Shown here in pieces: positions 32,356-40,278 of a stretch of DNA of 64,000 nt. Position 1 is the stretch's first letter; each line of letters begins with the position of its first letter. Made by a program: the position numbers and the translations under genes. Location: positions 186,001 to 250,000 of the forward strand of contig NZ_JBJDPS010000001.1 in the NCBI RefSeq assembly GCF_044901685.1, written 5' to 3'. Below the pieces are notes generated by a model. It was not told where the DNA came from. It was given only the letters and a program-made list of their open reading frames with translations, and did no database searches. This DNA comes from Micromonospora_G sp044901685. GTDB lineage: Bacteria > Actinomycetota > Actinomycetes > Mycobacteriales > Micromonosporaceae.

Positions 32356-33312
32356 GTGGTCGCCGTCCGGATTCCGCCGAACCTCTTCGGTATTCCGTTC
32401 GGTCTCGCCGGGCTGGGCAACACCTGGATCCTGGCCGGGCGCGGCGGCGCGGTCCCGGTCTGGGTCGGCAACACGCTGCTTGTCATCGCCGCCGTGACCT
32501 GGCTCGCGGTCGTGGTGGCGTACCTGGTGTCGGTTCGGGGAGCGATCGTCGACGACATGGTGAGTCCGGTGTCCGGGCCGTTTGTCTCGCTCGCCGTGAT
32601 CACCCCGATGCTGCTCGCCGCCCAGGGCGTCGCCCCGTACGAGATGGGCACGGCCCGGGTCCTCGTCGACGTGTTCCTGGCGCTCACGGTCGTTTACGGA
32701 GGCTGGATCACCGGACAGTGGATCTACGGGCGGATCGACATCGACCAGATCCACCCCGGCTATTTCCTTCCCACCGTGGCCGGTGGGCTCATCGCGTCGG
32801 CCGCCGCCTCCGCCGTCGGGCAGCGCACCCTCGCCGACATCATGCTCGGCCTCGGGCTGATCTGTTGGCTGGTCCTCGGCTCGCTCATCCTCAACCGGCT
32901 CTTCACCCGCCCCGCGCTGCCGGCGGCGCTGGTGCCGACGCTCGCGATCGAGGTGGCACCGGCGGCGGTGGCCGGGCTCGCGCTTCTCGCCCGCAACGGA
33001 GGGAAGATCGACATCTGGGTGATGCTGGTGTCCGGGTACGAACTGCTGCTGGTCATCGCGCAGATCCGCCTGCTGCCGGCCTATCTCCGGCTGAGGTTCG
33101 CGCCGAGCTTCTGGGCCTTCACCTTCTCCTGGTCGGCGGTGGCGACGGTGACGGTGCACTGGATCAACGAGAACGAGGTGCCCGGCGCCCGTGTCTACAC
33201 GTACGTCGTCCTGGCGGCGATCTCCGTGCTGATCGGTGCCATCGCGATCCGGTCGCTTGTTGCCACGGCACGTGGACGCTTCCTGCCGTCCGCCGCCCCA
33301 CCTGCGAGCTGA
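32356..33312 (+). CDS. TDT/SLAC1-family transporter (TehA-like)
   Basis: 318 residues from GTG 32356 with GAGGAG upstream. It begins IPPNLFGIPFGLAGLGNTW, the typical first helix of TDT (tellurite-resistance/dicarboxylate transporter) proteins, and has about ten membrane segments with the DIDQIHPGYFLPTVAGGLIAS segment. SLAC1-type members are anion channels; TehA relatives affect tellurite. The substrate here is unknown. Plus strand, single gene. Confidence 0.85.
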   Translation: MVAVRIPPNLFGIPFGLAGLGNTWILAGRGGAVPVWVGNTLLVIAAVTWLAVVVAYLVSVRGAIVDDMVSPVSGPFVSLAVITPMLLAAQGVAPYEMGTARVLVDVFLALTVVYGGWITGQWIYGRIDIDQIHPGYFLPTVAGGLIASAAASAVGQRTLADIMLGLGLICWLVLGSLILNRLFTRPALPAALVPTLAIEVAPAAVAGLALLARNGGKIDIWVMLVSGYELLLVIAQIRLLPAYLRLRFAPSFWAFTFSWSAVATVTVHWINENEVPGARVYTYVVLAAISVLIGAIAIRSLVATARGRFLPSAAPPAS

Positions 33313-33359
33313 CGGCGCCAACCGGCCGTACCAGCCACCCGGCCCGCGGAGTCAGCGGG

Positions 33360-33884
33360 TCACGCGGTGGTCGTGCGGTGGCGTCGGTAGTGCCGCGCGG
33401 CCTTGGCGCGGCCGCCGCAGCCATCCATCGAGCACCACCGTCGGGTGCCGTTGCGGGAAGTGTCGTAGAAGTGCAGGACGCACTCCGGATTGCCGCAGCG
33501 CCGGATCCGGGCGGGCTGCTGGCGTAGCAGTTCCAGGTAGTTGTGCACCGCCAGCCAGGCGGGTAGCCAGCCGGCGTCGACATCGTGCTCCTTCCGCACG
33601 GTCGCCTGGCGCAGCACGTGACGCAGGGTGCCGTGGGCCAGGATCGCGTTGACGCCTTGCTCGGCGTGCTCGTCCGGGTGTTCGAGGATGCGGCGCAGTG
33701 CCGTACGGGCCTCGCGTAGCGGCGGCTCGACCGACGAGGGCTGGCCCGGGAGCCGGTGTTCGGCGAGCCACTCCCGCACCCCGTCGGGCTGGTCGAACAG
33801 GTCGACCGGGTGGCCTCGGTCGACCCACTCGGTGTTCACCAGGTCCAGACAGAGGGGTTCGTCCACCAGCGGCCGTCGGGTCAC
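33360..33884 (-). CDS. CGNR zinc-finger (ABATE) regulator
   Basis: 174 residues. The N-terminal domain (LCLDLVNTEWVDRG) is the ABATE-type start; the C-terminal zinc finger is RRCGNPECVLHFYDTSRNGT then RRWCSMDGCGGRAKAARHYRR, with four Cys and the basic helix. Such proteins are stress-linked transcription factors. Its gene is divergent from a PNPOx-like gene, and an inverted repeat lies between them. Confidence 0.87.
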   Translation of the reverse strand: MTRRPLVDEPLCLDLVNTEWVDRGHPVDLFDQPDGVREWLAEHRLPGQPSSVEPPLREARTALRRILEHPDEHAEQGVNAILAHGTLRHVLRQATVRKEHDVDAGWLPAWLAVHNYLELLRQQPARIRRCGNPECVLHFYDTSRNGTRRWCSMDGCGGRAKAARHYRRHRTTTA

Positions 33885-33908
33885 CCGGTGACCTTACCAC
33901 CGTACGGC

Positions 33909-33953
33909 GTTTGACAGGTTAGTCTCGGGGGCGTAGTTTCTTACCGGTCAAAC
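33909..33953. promoter_or_regulatory. Divergent promoter with inverted repeat
   Basis: GTTTGACAGGT (33909-33919) and ACCGGTCAAAC (33943-33953) are inverted with one mismatch. The left arm contains TTGACA (33911-33916), which with TAGTTT (33934-33939) gives a -35/-10 pair spaced by 17 nt for the PNPOx-like gene. A regulator binding the arms would cover the promoter. Confidence 0.55.
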
Positions 33954-33993
33954 TGACTATGGTGGTTAGAAAGCCGTCCGGGAGGTATCTGCG

Positions 33994-34656
33994 ATGCCGT
34001 ACCGCTACCTACAGGAGATGACCACCGACTCGGTGGTCGCCGCACAACGGCGCTACGGCAGCCGGGCGGCGGTCGAACGTATGCTCGTCGGCTGGGACAC
34101 CAACCCGCTGCTCGACCCCGCCGAGGCGGCCTTCGTCGCCGAGCGCGACAGCTTCTACCTCGCCACCGTGAGCGAGAACGGCTGGCCGTACGTGCAACAC
34201 CGTGGCGGCCCGCCCGGCTTTCTACGCGTCCTCGACCCGGTCGACGGGCACAGCGTGCTCGGCTGGGCCGACCTGCGCGGCAACCGGCAGTACCTGTCGG
34301 TCGGCAACCTCGGCAGCTCGCCACGAGTGTCGCTGCTGCTGATGGACTACGCCCACCAGCGACGCCTTAAGGTCATCGGCACCGCCCGGGTCACCGACCC
34401 GGGTGACGACACCTCCGGCGAGCTGTTGGAACGACTGAGTGTTCCCGGGCAGCGGGGCAAGGTCGAGCGGCTGATCACCGTCGACATCCACAGCTACGAC
34501 TGGAACTGTCCCCAGTACATCACGCCCCGTTACACCGAGGCGGAACTCGCCGGCGCACTCGCACCCGTACGCGAGGAGCTTGCCCGTCTCCGCGCGGAGA
34601 ACCGCTCGCTGAGCGAGCAACTGCACGACCTCCGGTCGCCACGCCCGACGGCGTAG
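33994..34656 (+). CDS. Pyridoxamine 5'-phosphate oxidase-like (flavin-binding split-barrel) protein
   Basis: 220 residues from ATG 33994. The split-barrel features are EAAFVAERDSFYLATVSENG, WPYVQHRGGPPGFLRVLD, LGWADLRGNRQYLSVGNL and RVSLLLMDYAHQRRLKVIG. A C-terminal coiled tail (ELARLRAENRSLSEQLHDL) is added. Members bind FMN or F420; this subgroup is often annotated as general stress or flavin-dependent reductase. Divergent to the CGNR gene and likely co-regulated with it. Confidence 0.8.
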   Translation: MPYRYLQEMTTDSVVAAQRRYGSRAAVERMLVGWDTNPLLDPAEAAFVAERDSFYLATVSENGWPYVQHRGGPPGFLRVLDPVDGHSVLGWADLRGNRQYLSVGNLGSSPRVSLLLMDYAHQRRLKVIGTARVTDPGDDTSGELLERLSVPGQRGKVERLITVDIHSYDWNCPQYITPRYTEAELAGALAPVREELARLRAENRSLSEQLHDLRSPRPTA

Positions 34657-34706
34657 GCCCGCGCGACGGGCGGGTGGGGGACACTCCCGGGCTGACGACG
34701 ACGCCG

Positions 34707-35303
34707 CTACCGGTCGCCGATGGCGGCGGAGAGGGCGGTGGCGATCAGGTCGGGAAGGTCGGATCGGCCGTCCTCGGCGGCCCAGCGGGTCAGCGCGACG
34801 TGCAGCGCCGCCAGGCAGGCGCCGGCCGACGCCCGGACCCGGAACTCGGTCTCGGCGTCGCTGTCGGCATCGCCCAACGCGTCGACGATGGCCTGCTGGA
34901 AGGCGTACTGACGGTCCAGGTGTCGGGCCCGCAGGGCGGGCGTGCTGATCATCAACTTGAGTCGGTCGAGCAGTAGGTCGTCGGCGCCCTCGGCGGAACC
35001 GGTGAGCGCGGCCGCGGTCTCGATCAGGGCGCGGCCGATCCGGTGCGACGGGGAGCCGTCGGTCGGTGTGGCGGCGATGTGGTCGGCGATGAGTTCGTCG
35101 AGTTGATCGACCAGGACCAGGTCCTCCTTGGTCGCGAAGTGTCGGTAGAGCGTCATCGGCGAGACGCCCGCTGCCTCGGCGACCTGGTTCACGGTGACCG
35201 ACTGGTAACCGTGCTCGACGAACAGTCGCACCGCCTGGGCCTGGATCCCGCGTTGGGTCTCCGCCCTGCGGCGGTCCCGGAGGGTGGATTTGGTCTCGCT
35301 CAC
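34707..35303 (-). CDS. TetR-family transcriptional regulator
   Basis: 198 residues from GTG 35303. HTH: VTVNQVAEAAGVSPMTLYRHFATKEDLV near residues 38-65, with a helical ligand-binding C-terminal domain. The start codon abuts a perfect 17-bp palindrome shared with the divergent SDR gene, so it likely represses both. No ribosome-binding site is possible between the palindrome and the GTG, pointing to a leaderless mRNA. Confidence 0.88.
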   Translation of the reverse strand: MSETKSTLRDRRRAETQRGIQAQAVRLFVEHGYQSVTVNQVAEAAGVSPMTLYRHFATKEDLVLVDQLDELIADHIAATPTDGSPSHRIGRALIETAAALTGSAEGADDLLLDRLKLMISTPALRARHLDRQYAFQQAIVDALGDADSDAETEFRVRASAGACLAALHVALTRWAAEDGRSDLPDLIATALSAAIGDR

Positions 35304-35320
35304 GTGGTAGACACTACCAC
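35304..35320. promoter_or_regulatory. TetR operator palindrome filling the whole intergenic space
   Basis: GTGGTAG-ACA-CTACCAC is a perfect palindrome. It starts next to the TetR GTG and ends 1 bp before the SDR ATG, leaving only 18 bp between the two starts. It is the expected operator of the adjacent TetR protein; promoters must overlap the opposite coding regions. Confidence 0.7.
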
Positions 35321-35321
35321 C

Positions 35322-36113
35322 ATGAGAGAGACTCGCAGCATCGACCGTGAGTGGGGTCTCGTCGGGCGCGTCGCCCTCGTCACCGGCGCCTCGCGGGGCA
35401 TCGGGCAGGCGATCGCCATCCGGCTCGCCGCCGCCGGCGCCGCCGTGGCCGTCCACTACGGCTCCGACCTGGCCGGGGCGAGGTCGACACTGGCGGCGAT
35501 CGAGTCCGCCGGAGGCAGTGGCTTCCTGGTCGGAGCCGAACTCGGCGTCGACGGCGATGTCGACACCCTCGTCCGGGGTCTCGATGCCGGGCTGAACGGC
35601 GGGCAACTCGACATCCTCGTCAACAACGCGGCCGTACCACCCGCCGGTCCGATCGACGTGACAACCCCGGAGCAGTTCGACCACCTGTTCGCGGTCAACG
35701 TCAGGGCTCCGTACTTCCTCATTCGACGGCTCCTGTCGTCGCTGAGCGACGGTGGGCGCATCATCACGATCTCGTCGGTCGCCACCCGGATGGCCAACCC
35801 GAGCCAGACCTCGTTCGCCATGACAAAGGGCGCGATCGAGACGATGAGCCGGACGCTCGCCAACGAGTTGGGCGTACGAGGGATCACGGTGAACGCGGTC
35901 GCGCCGGGTGCCACCCGGACCGCGACGAACGGGTCCCTGTTCGAGGCGCCCGGGCTCGCCGGGTTCATTGCCGAACGCACCGCTCTGAACCGCCTCGGGG
36001 AGGCCGAGGACGTCGCCGACATCGTCGGGTTCCTCGCCTCCGACGACGCCAGGTGGATCACCGGCCAGGTGCTCGACGCCAGCGGTGGCCTGTACCTCGG
36101 ACCGCGCCTCTGA
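35322..36113 (+). CDS. Short-chain dehydrogenase/reductase lacking the catalytic Tyr
   Basis: 263 residues from ATG 35322. Cofactor motif TGASRGIG, NNAA motif (LVNNAAV), catalytic-region Ser in TISSVAT, and PGATRTATNG. At the YxxxK position the sequence is FAMTK (SFAMTKGAIETM), so the Tyr is Phe while Lys is kept. C-terminus WITGQVLDASGGLYL is standard. Either the enzyme works poorly as a reductase or another residue substitutes. Divergent from a TetR gene across an 18-bp gap. Confidence 0.85.
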   Translation: MRETRSIDREWGLVGRVALVTGASRGIGQAIAIRLAAAGAAVAVHYGSDLAGARSTLAAIESAGGSGFLVGAELGVDGDVDTLVRGLDAGLNGGQLDILVNNAAVPPAGPIDVTTPEQFDHLFAVNVRAPYFLIRRLLSSLSDGGRIITISSVATRMANPSQTSFAMTKGAIETMSRTLANELGVRGITVNAVAPGATRTATNGSLFEAPGLAGFIAERTALNRLGEAEDVADIVGFLASDDARWITGQVLDASGGLYLGPRL

Positions 36114-36202
36114 CGGTTCCCGAACGTCGCCGGCGGGGCTGCCCTGATCGACCCGGTTCGGGCGGTGGCGGCGCCGGGTTACCTTCTGCTCGTGAGGCGT
36201 CG

Positions 36203-36823
36203 ATGGCACGGATGTCGTGGGATGACATGGATGTCGTGGTCGGTGTGACCCTGGCGATCCTGGTGGCCGCCGGGCTGGCGTACACCGGTCACACCTGGCT
36301 GGGTCGACGCGAGCGTGCGGACCGGGATGCCTTGCTCGCCTGGGCGAGCAACGCGGGCTGGCGGGTGCTGGGTGCCGCCGACGTCGTCGCCGCCTTCGGG
36401 GCCGAGGGCCACGCCGTGACAACCGCTCTTTCGGGTACGCGCGACGGTCACGACATGGTCGTCGGCATCTTTGTCGACGCCGAGAACCCCCGCACGGTCT
36501 GCCGGGTACGGGTGCCGGGCGTCGGCGCTCCCCTCACGGTCCGTCGACGGCCGACGGTTCGCCTTCCGCTCGTCGGTGGTAACGGCGAGTTGTCGATGTT
36601 CGACCGGCGGTACGTGGTCGACGCGGGGCGAGAGGTGCTCGCGCCGCGAGCCGAGGCGGCGATCGCCGCGACGGATGTCAGCCACCTGAGCGTCGACCGG
36701 GACATTCTGATCATGACCGCCCGGTTCTGGGTCGACGCGAGCCGCCTCGACACCTTCACCGGCCGGGCCGCCGCGGTGGCGAGCGTGCTGAACCGCCCTC
36801 CGCAGACCCCGCCGGCCGGCTGA
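36203..36823 (+). CDS. Membrane-anchored protein of unknown function
   Basis: 206 residues from ATG 36203. One N-terminal membrane helix (VVVGVTLAILVAAGLAYTGH), then a soluble beta-rich domain of ~170 residues (ADRDALLAWASNAGWRVLG, TTALSGTRDGHDMVVGIFVD, LIMTARFWVDASRLDTFTGRA). The layout resembles DUF3137-like or related one-helix proteins but I cannot assign a family. Starts 89 bp after the SDR stop. Confidence 0.6.
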   Translation: MARMSWDDMDVVVGVTLAILVAAGLAYTGHTWLGRRERADRDALLAWASNAGWRVLGAADVVAAFGAEGHAVTTALSGTRDGHDMVVGIFVDAENPRTVCRVRVPGVGAPLTVRRRPTVRLPLVGGNGELSMFDRRYVVDAGREVLAPRAEAAIAATDVSHLSVDRDILIMTARFWVDASRLDTFTGRAAAVASVLNRPPQTPPAG

Positions 36824-36870
36824 GCCGCCGGCCGCGGACCCTGCCGGCTGACCTGTCGGGTCGAGCCTCT

Positions 36871-36903
36871 CGGCCCCGGTGGCGCGGGTCGCCACCGGGG
36901 CCG
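36871..36903. terminator. Strong hairpin between converging genes
   Basis: 14-bp perfect stem CGGCCCCGGTGGCG / CGCCACCGGGGCCG with a 5-nt loop CGGGT, between the one-helix membrane protein gene (plus) and the aldo/keto reductase gene (minus). Confidence 0.8.
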
Positions 36904-36946
36904 GGCCGGGGCCTACGCGCGGTGACCCGGCCGCGCCGGCCTTCCC

Positions 36947-37963
36947 TCAGGCGCCGAGCGGCGGGGTGACGCCGTCGAACCAGTTCTGTGCCTCCATGGC
37001 CGACTGCCGCTCGCGGTCGCCGGTGACGGTGATGGCGTCCAGGGCGGCCAGCTCGGCGGTGGTCAGGGTGAGGTTGGCGGCGGCGCTGTTCTCCTCGAAG
37101 TACACCGGCCGGCGGGTACCCGGAATCGGCACCACGTCCGGGGCTTTGGTGAGCAGCCAGGCCAGTGCGACCTGTCCGGGCGTGGCGCCGTGCCCGGCGG
37201 CGATCTGGCGTACCACCTCGACCGTGCGCAGGTTCCGGTCGAGGTTCTCCGCCGCGTACCTCGGCATGTCGCGTCGGGCGTCGTTGTCGTCGAGGTCGTC
37301 GCGGGAGGTGATCGTCCCGGTCAGCGCGCCCCGGCCGAGCGGGCTGTAGGGCACGACGCTGATGCCGAGTTCCCGGCAGACCGGCAGGATGGTGTTCTCG
37401 ATGCCCCGCTCCCACAGCGACCACTCGGTCTGTAACGCGGCGATCGGATGTACGGCGACGGCCCGGCGCAGGGTGTCGGGTGCCGCCTCGGAGAGCCCCA
37501 GATGGAGGATCTTGCCCTCGGCGACCAGCTCGGCCATCGCCCCGACGGTCTCCTCGATCGGCGTGTTCGGGTCGATCCGGTGCTGGTAGTAGAGGTCGAT
37601 GTGATCGGTCCGCAGCTTCCGTAGGGACTGCTCGACCGCGGTGCGGATGTAGCCACGGCTGCCGTCCATCCGGGCGACGTCCCCGCCGAACGGAGCCGCC
37701 ACGATCCCGAACTTCGTGGCGATCGTGATCTTGTCGCGTCGGCCGGCGATGACCTCGCCGAGGATCTCCTCGCTGCTGCCGTAGGCATCTGCGGTGTCGA
37801 ACAGGGTGACGCCGAGATCGACCGCACGGTCGACGATCTCGCGCGCGGCCCGCACGGCGTCGTAGCCGGTCTGGCCGTAGGGGTTGGCGAAGCTCATCGC
37901 CCCGAAGCCGACAGCGCCCACCGCGAGCTTCTCCGGCCCGAGGTGGCGAACAGGAACAGACAT
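36947..37963 (-). CDS. Aldo/keto reductase
   Basis: 338 residues from ATG 37963 with GGGAGG nine bases upstream. Tetrad residues: Asp in FDTADAYG, Tyr in DAYGSS, Lys in TKFGIV, His in YYQHRID. C-terminal cofactor site in PIPGTRRPVYFEENSAAA. Reduces aldehydes or ketones with NADPH; closest in feel to the YakC/IolS-type group. Divergent from a TetR gene with two operators in between. Confidence 0.92.
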   Translation of the reverse strand: MSVPVRHLGPEKLAVGAVGFGAMSFANPYGQTGYDAVRAAREIVDRAVDLGVTLFDTADAYGSSEEILGEVIAGRRDKITIATKFGIVAAPFGGDVARMDGSRGYIRTAVEQSLRKLRTDHIDLYYQHRIDPNTPIEETVGAMAELVAEGKILHLGLSEAAPDTLRRAVAVHPIAALQTEWSLWERGIENTILPVCRELGISVVPYSPLGRGALTGTITSRDDLDDNDARRDMPRYAAENLDRNLRTVEVVRQIAAGHGATPGQVALAWLLTKAPDVVPIPGTRRPVYFEENSAAANLTLTTAELAALDAITVTGDRERQSAMEAQNWFDGVTPPLGA

Positions 37964-37999
37964 GGTGTTGGTGCCTCCCAGGGGTAGCGAGGAACCTGA

Positions 38000-38041
38000 T
38001 GTCCTCACCTGGGGACAGCGTATGTCTTCAAGTGAGGACAT
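38000..38041. promoter_or_regulatory. Two tandem imperfect palindromes, TetR operators
   Basis: TGTCCTCACCTGGGGACA (38000-38017) and TGTCTTCAAGTGAGGACA (38023-38040) are 18-bp sites 23 bp apart centre to centre. The outermost arms ATGTCCTCAC / GTGAGGACAT (37999-38008, 38032-38041) are perfect complements. They lie between the divergent aldo/keto reductase and TetR genes. Confidence 0.65.
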
Positions 38042-38068
38042 GCCAAGGGTGGGCGCTACGCTGGCAGC

Positions 38069-38686
38069 GTGAGCAACGACTCGGCAGGACCGGCGGCCGA
38101 CGCGTACGCGGACGCGGCGGGCGTGCCCGCGAGCCCCAGGCGGGATTCGGAGGCCACCCGGCGCGCGATCCTCGACGCCGCGACCGACCTGTTCTGTGAG
38201 CGCGGTTACGACGGCGCCGGCACCCGGGACATCGCCCGCGAGGCGGGCGTGGACGCGCGGCTGATCACCCGCTACTACGGGTCGAAGGAGAACCTGTTCG
38301 CCCAGGTCGTGGACAAGGTGTTCCAGAAATCGCTGATGATGGGTCCCGGTCACAACCGGGAAGCCGCGATCGACCTGCTTACCTCCTCGGCACCGAGGCG
38401 GGACGGCATGATGCTGATGCTGCGCTCCGCGTCGAATCCCCGGGCCGCCGAGATCATGCGCGACCACCTGGAGCGCAACTATCAGCACCGGGTCGCCGAG
38501 GGCCTTCCGGGTGCGGACGCGGTGGGACGGGCCGCCCTGCTGATCGCCGTCTGCACCGGGGTGCAGGCGATGCGTAACGTCCTGCACAACTCGGCCCTGC
38601 CGGCCGGCGACGTGGCCCGTCTCAGCCCACACCTGGAGGCGGCGCTGGACGCCATCACCTACGGGACCGCCCCGCCCGCCCCGTGA
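38069..38686 (+). CDS. TetR-family transcriptional regulator
   Basis: 205 residues from GTG 38069. HTH: GAGTRDIAREAGVDARLITRYY then GSKENLFAQVV, residues ~50-80. C-terminal domain with PGADAVGRAALLIAVCTGVQAMR as in the TetR_C_17-like group. The divergent aldo/keto reductase gene and operators at 38000-38041 imply autorepression plus control of the reductase. Confidence 0.88.
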   Translation: MSNDSAGPAADAYADAAGVPASPRRDSEATRRAILDAATDLFCERGYDGAGTRDIAREAGVDARLITRYYGSKENLFAQVVDKVFQKSLMMGPGHNREAAIDLLTSSAPRRDGMMLMLRSASNPRAAEIMRDHLERNYQHRVAEGLPGADAVGRAALLIAVCTGVQAMRNVLHNSALPAGDVARLSPHLEAALDAITYGTAPPAP

Positions 38687-38787
38687 GTCGGTGCCGGGCG
38701 GGGTTGACAGCGCGTGTCGACTGTTGGAAACATCCATGATCGTCACGGTTCACGAATCGACCCCCAGGCATCCGACCGGAGGGAACG

Positions 38788-40206
38788 ATGGCGCAGCAGA
38801 CGTCCACCAGGTCGGTCGCACTGCGCGCGGGCGAGGGCTGGACCGGACCGTTGACCTGGGCACAGCTTGCGATCTGGGAGGTGTTCCGGTGGTTGGGGCC
38901 CGATGAGGCCGCCTCACTGAACCTCTCCGCCGTACGTGACGTGCCGTCGGGGAGGACGGTCGACGACGTGGTGACGGCGCTGCGACGACTGGTGGAACGC
39001 CACGACGCGCTGCGTACCCGCTTCGCCGCGTCCGACGACGGCGAGCCGCGACAGACCGTGGAGCCGTACGGGAACCTCGATGTCACCGTCGTCGAGGCGG
39101 GCGACCAGCCACCCGAGCGGGCCGTCGAGGCACTGGTGGAGCGGATGCGGGCCGAGCCGTTCGAGATGGCGACCGACCTGCCGCTACGTGCTGCCGTGCT
39201 CGCCGAGGCGGGCCGACCACTGGTCGTCGTACTGGTGCTCAACCACATGGCGGTCGACGGCTACAGCCTGGAGATCGTCAGCAGGGACCTGGGGCTGCTG
39301 CTCGACGGCGCCGGTGAGCTGCCGCCTCCCGGGCAGCAGCCGCGCGACCGGGCCTCCTACGAGGCGAGCGACCTGGCCCGACGACGTGCCACGGCGGCCC
39401 TGGATTACTGGACCGACGGCGTACGCGAGCTGCCGCGCGCCCTGCTGGTGTCCGAACCGGGTCCGGTGCCCCAGCAGTGGGCCCGGATCACCTCGGAGGC
39501 CCTGCGTCTGGCGGTCCGGGAGCTGGCCGACCGGCACCGGATGAGCCTGTCGATGGTGGTGCAGGCACTCACCGGGCTGCTCCTGGGCTTCTACCGCCGC
39601 GAGTCGCGGGTCGGCATCCGGCTCATCGTGGCCACCAGGTTCACCTCCGAGACCAGGGACTACGTGGGGGCGTTCAACCAGAACGGACTGCTCCGGTTGA
39701 CGGTCGGCACGGACCGGCTGGGCGACTTCCTGCGCCACTCGCGAGCGGCGAGCATGCGCGCCTACCAGCACTGCGAGTGCGACCCGCTGCTGCTGGAGGC
39801 GAGGATCGCGCAGGTCGGCGCGGAGCGGGGGATCGACGTCGGCGGCTACTGCTTCGTCAACGACGTCCGACCCTTCGCCGAGGTGCGTTCCGAGGTACCG
39901 GGCCGGGCCGGCGACGTTGTCCGGGACGGCGACAGCCCGGCCGACCTCCACTCCGTGATCGAGGCGGCCCGGCACCGTACGACGGTCGCCGACCTGGATC
40001 GCGACGGCCGGCAGAAGGGCGCCACGTTCTTCCTGTTCCTGAACACGCTGGGGGAGACGGCGAGGCTGACGCTCGCCGCCGACGGGCGGTTCCTCGCCCC
40101 GGGGTCCGCCCGGACCTTCCTGGCGGACCTGGAGTGGCTGGCGGTCGAGGCGCTCTCGGGCGACCCGCTCCTGCCCGAACTGGCCGAGGACTGGTCGCGA
40201 CGGTAG
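38788..40206 (+). CDS. Stand-alone NRPS condensation-domain protein
   Basis: 472 residues. Condensation fold: LTWAQLAIWEVFRWLGPDE, VTALRRLVERHDALRTRF, and the active-site motif NHMAVDGYS, in which the second His and the Asp-Gly are kept (HHxxxDG with the first His as Asn). The C-terminal half has VGIRLIVATRFTSETRDYVGAFN, for the usual latch segment. No carrier or adenylation domain. Stand-alone C domains condense carrier-bound acyl groups with free or carrier-bound amines. First gene of the cluster running to 58.1 kb; it may work with the free carrier protein at 45045. Confidence 0.82.
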   Translation: MAQQTSTRSVALRAGEGWTGPLTWAQLAIWEVFRWLGPDEAASLNLSAVRDVPSGRTVDDVVTALRRLVERHDALRTRFAASDDGEPRQTVEPYGNLDVTVVEAGDQPPERAVEALVERMRAEPFEMATDLPLRAAVLAEAGRPLVVVLVLNHMAVDGYSLEIVSRDLGLLLDGAGELPPPGQQPRDRASYEASDLARRRATAALDYWTDGVRELPRALLVSEPGPVPQQWARITSEALRLAVRELADRHRMSLSMVVQALTGLLLGFYRRESRVGIRLIVATRFTSETRDYVGAFNQNGLLRLTVGTDRLGDFLRHSRAASMRAYQHCECDPLLLEARIAQVGAERGIDVGGYCFVNDVRPFAEVRSEVPGRAGDVVRDGDSPADLHSVIEAARHRTTVADLDRDGRQKGATFFLFLNTLGETARLTLAADGRFLAPGSARTFLADLEWLAVEALSGDPLLPELAEDWSRR

Positions 40207-40278
40207 CGGCGGCGACCGGACCGACCGGGCCGTCCCGCTGATCGGAACCCGACCGCCCCGGCGGGAAGCAGGTGGCGC

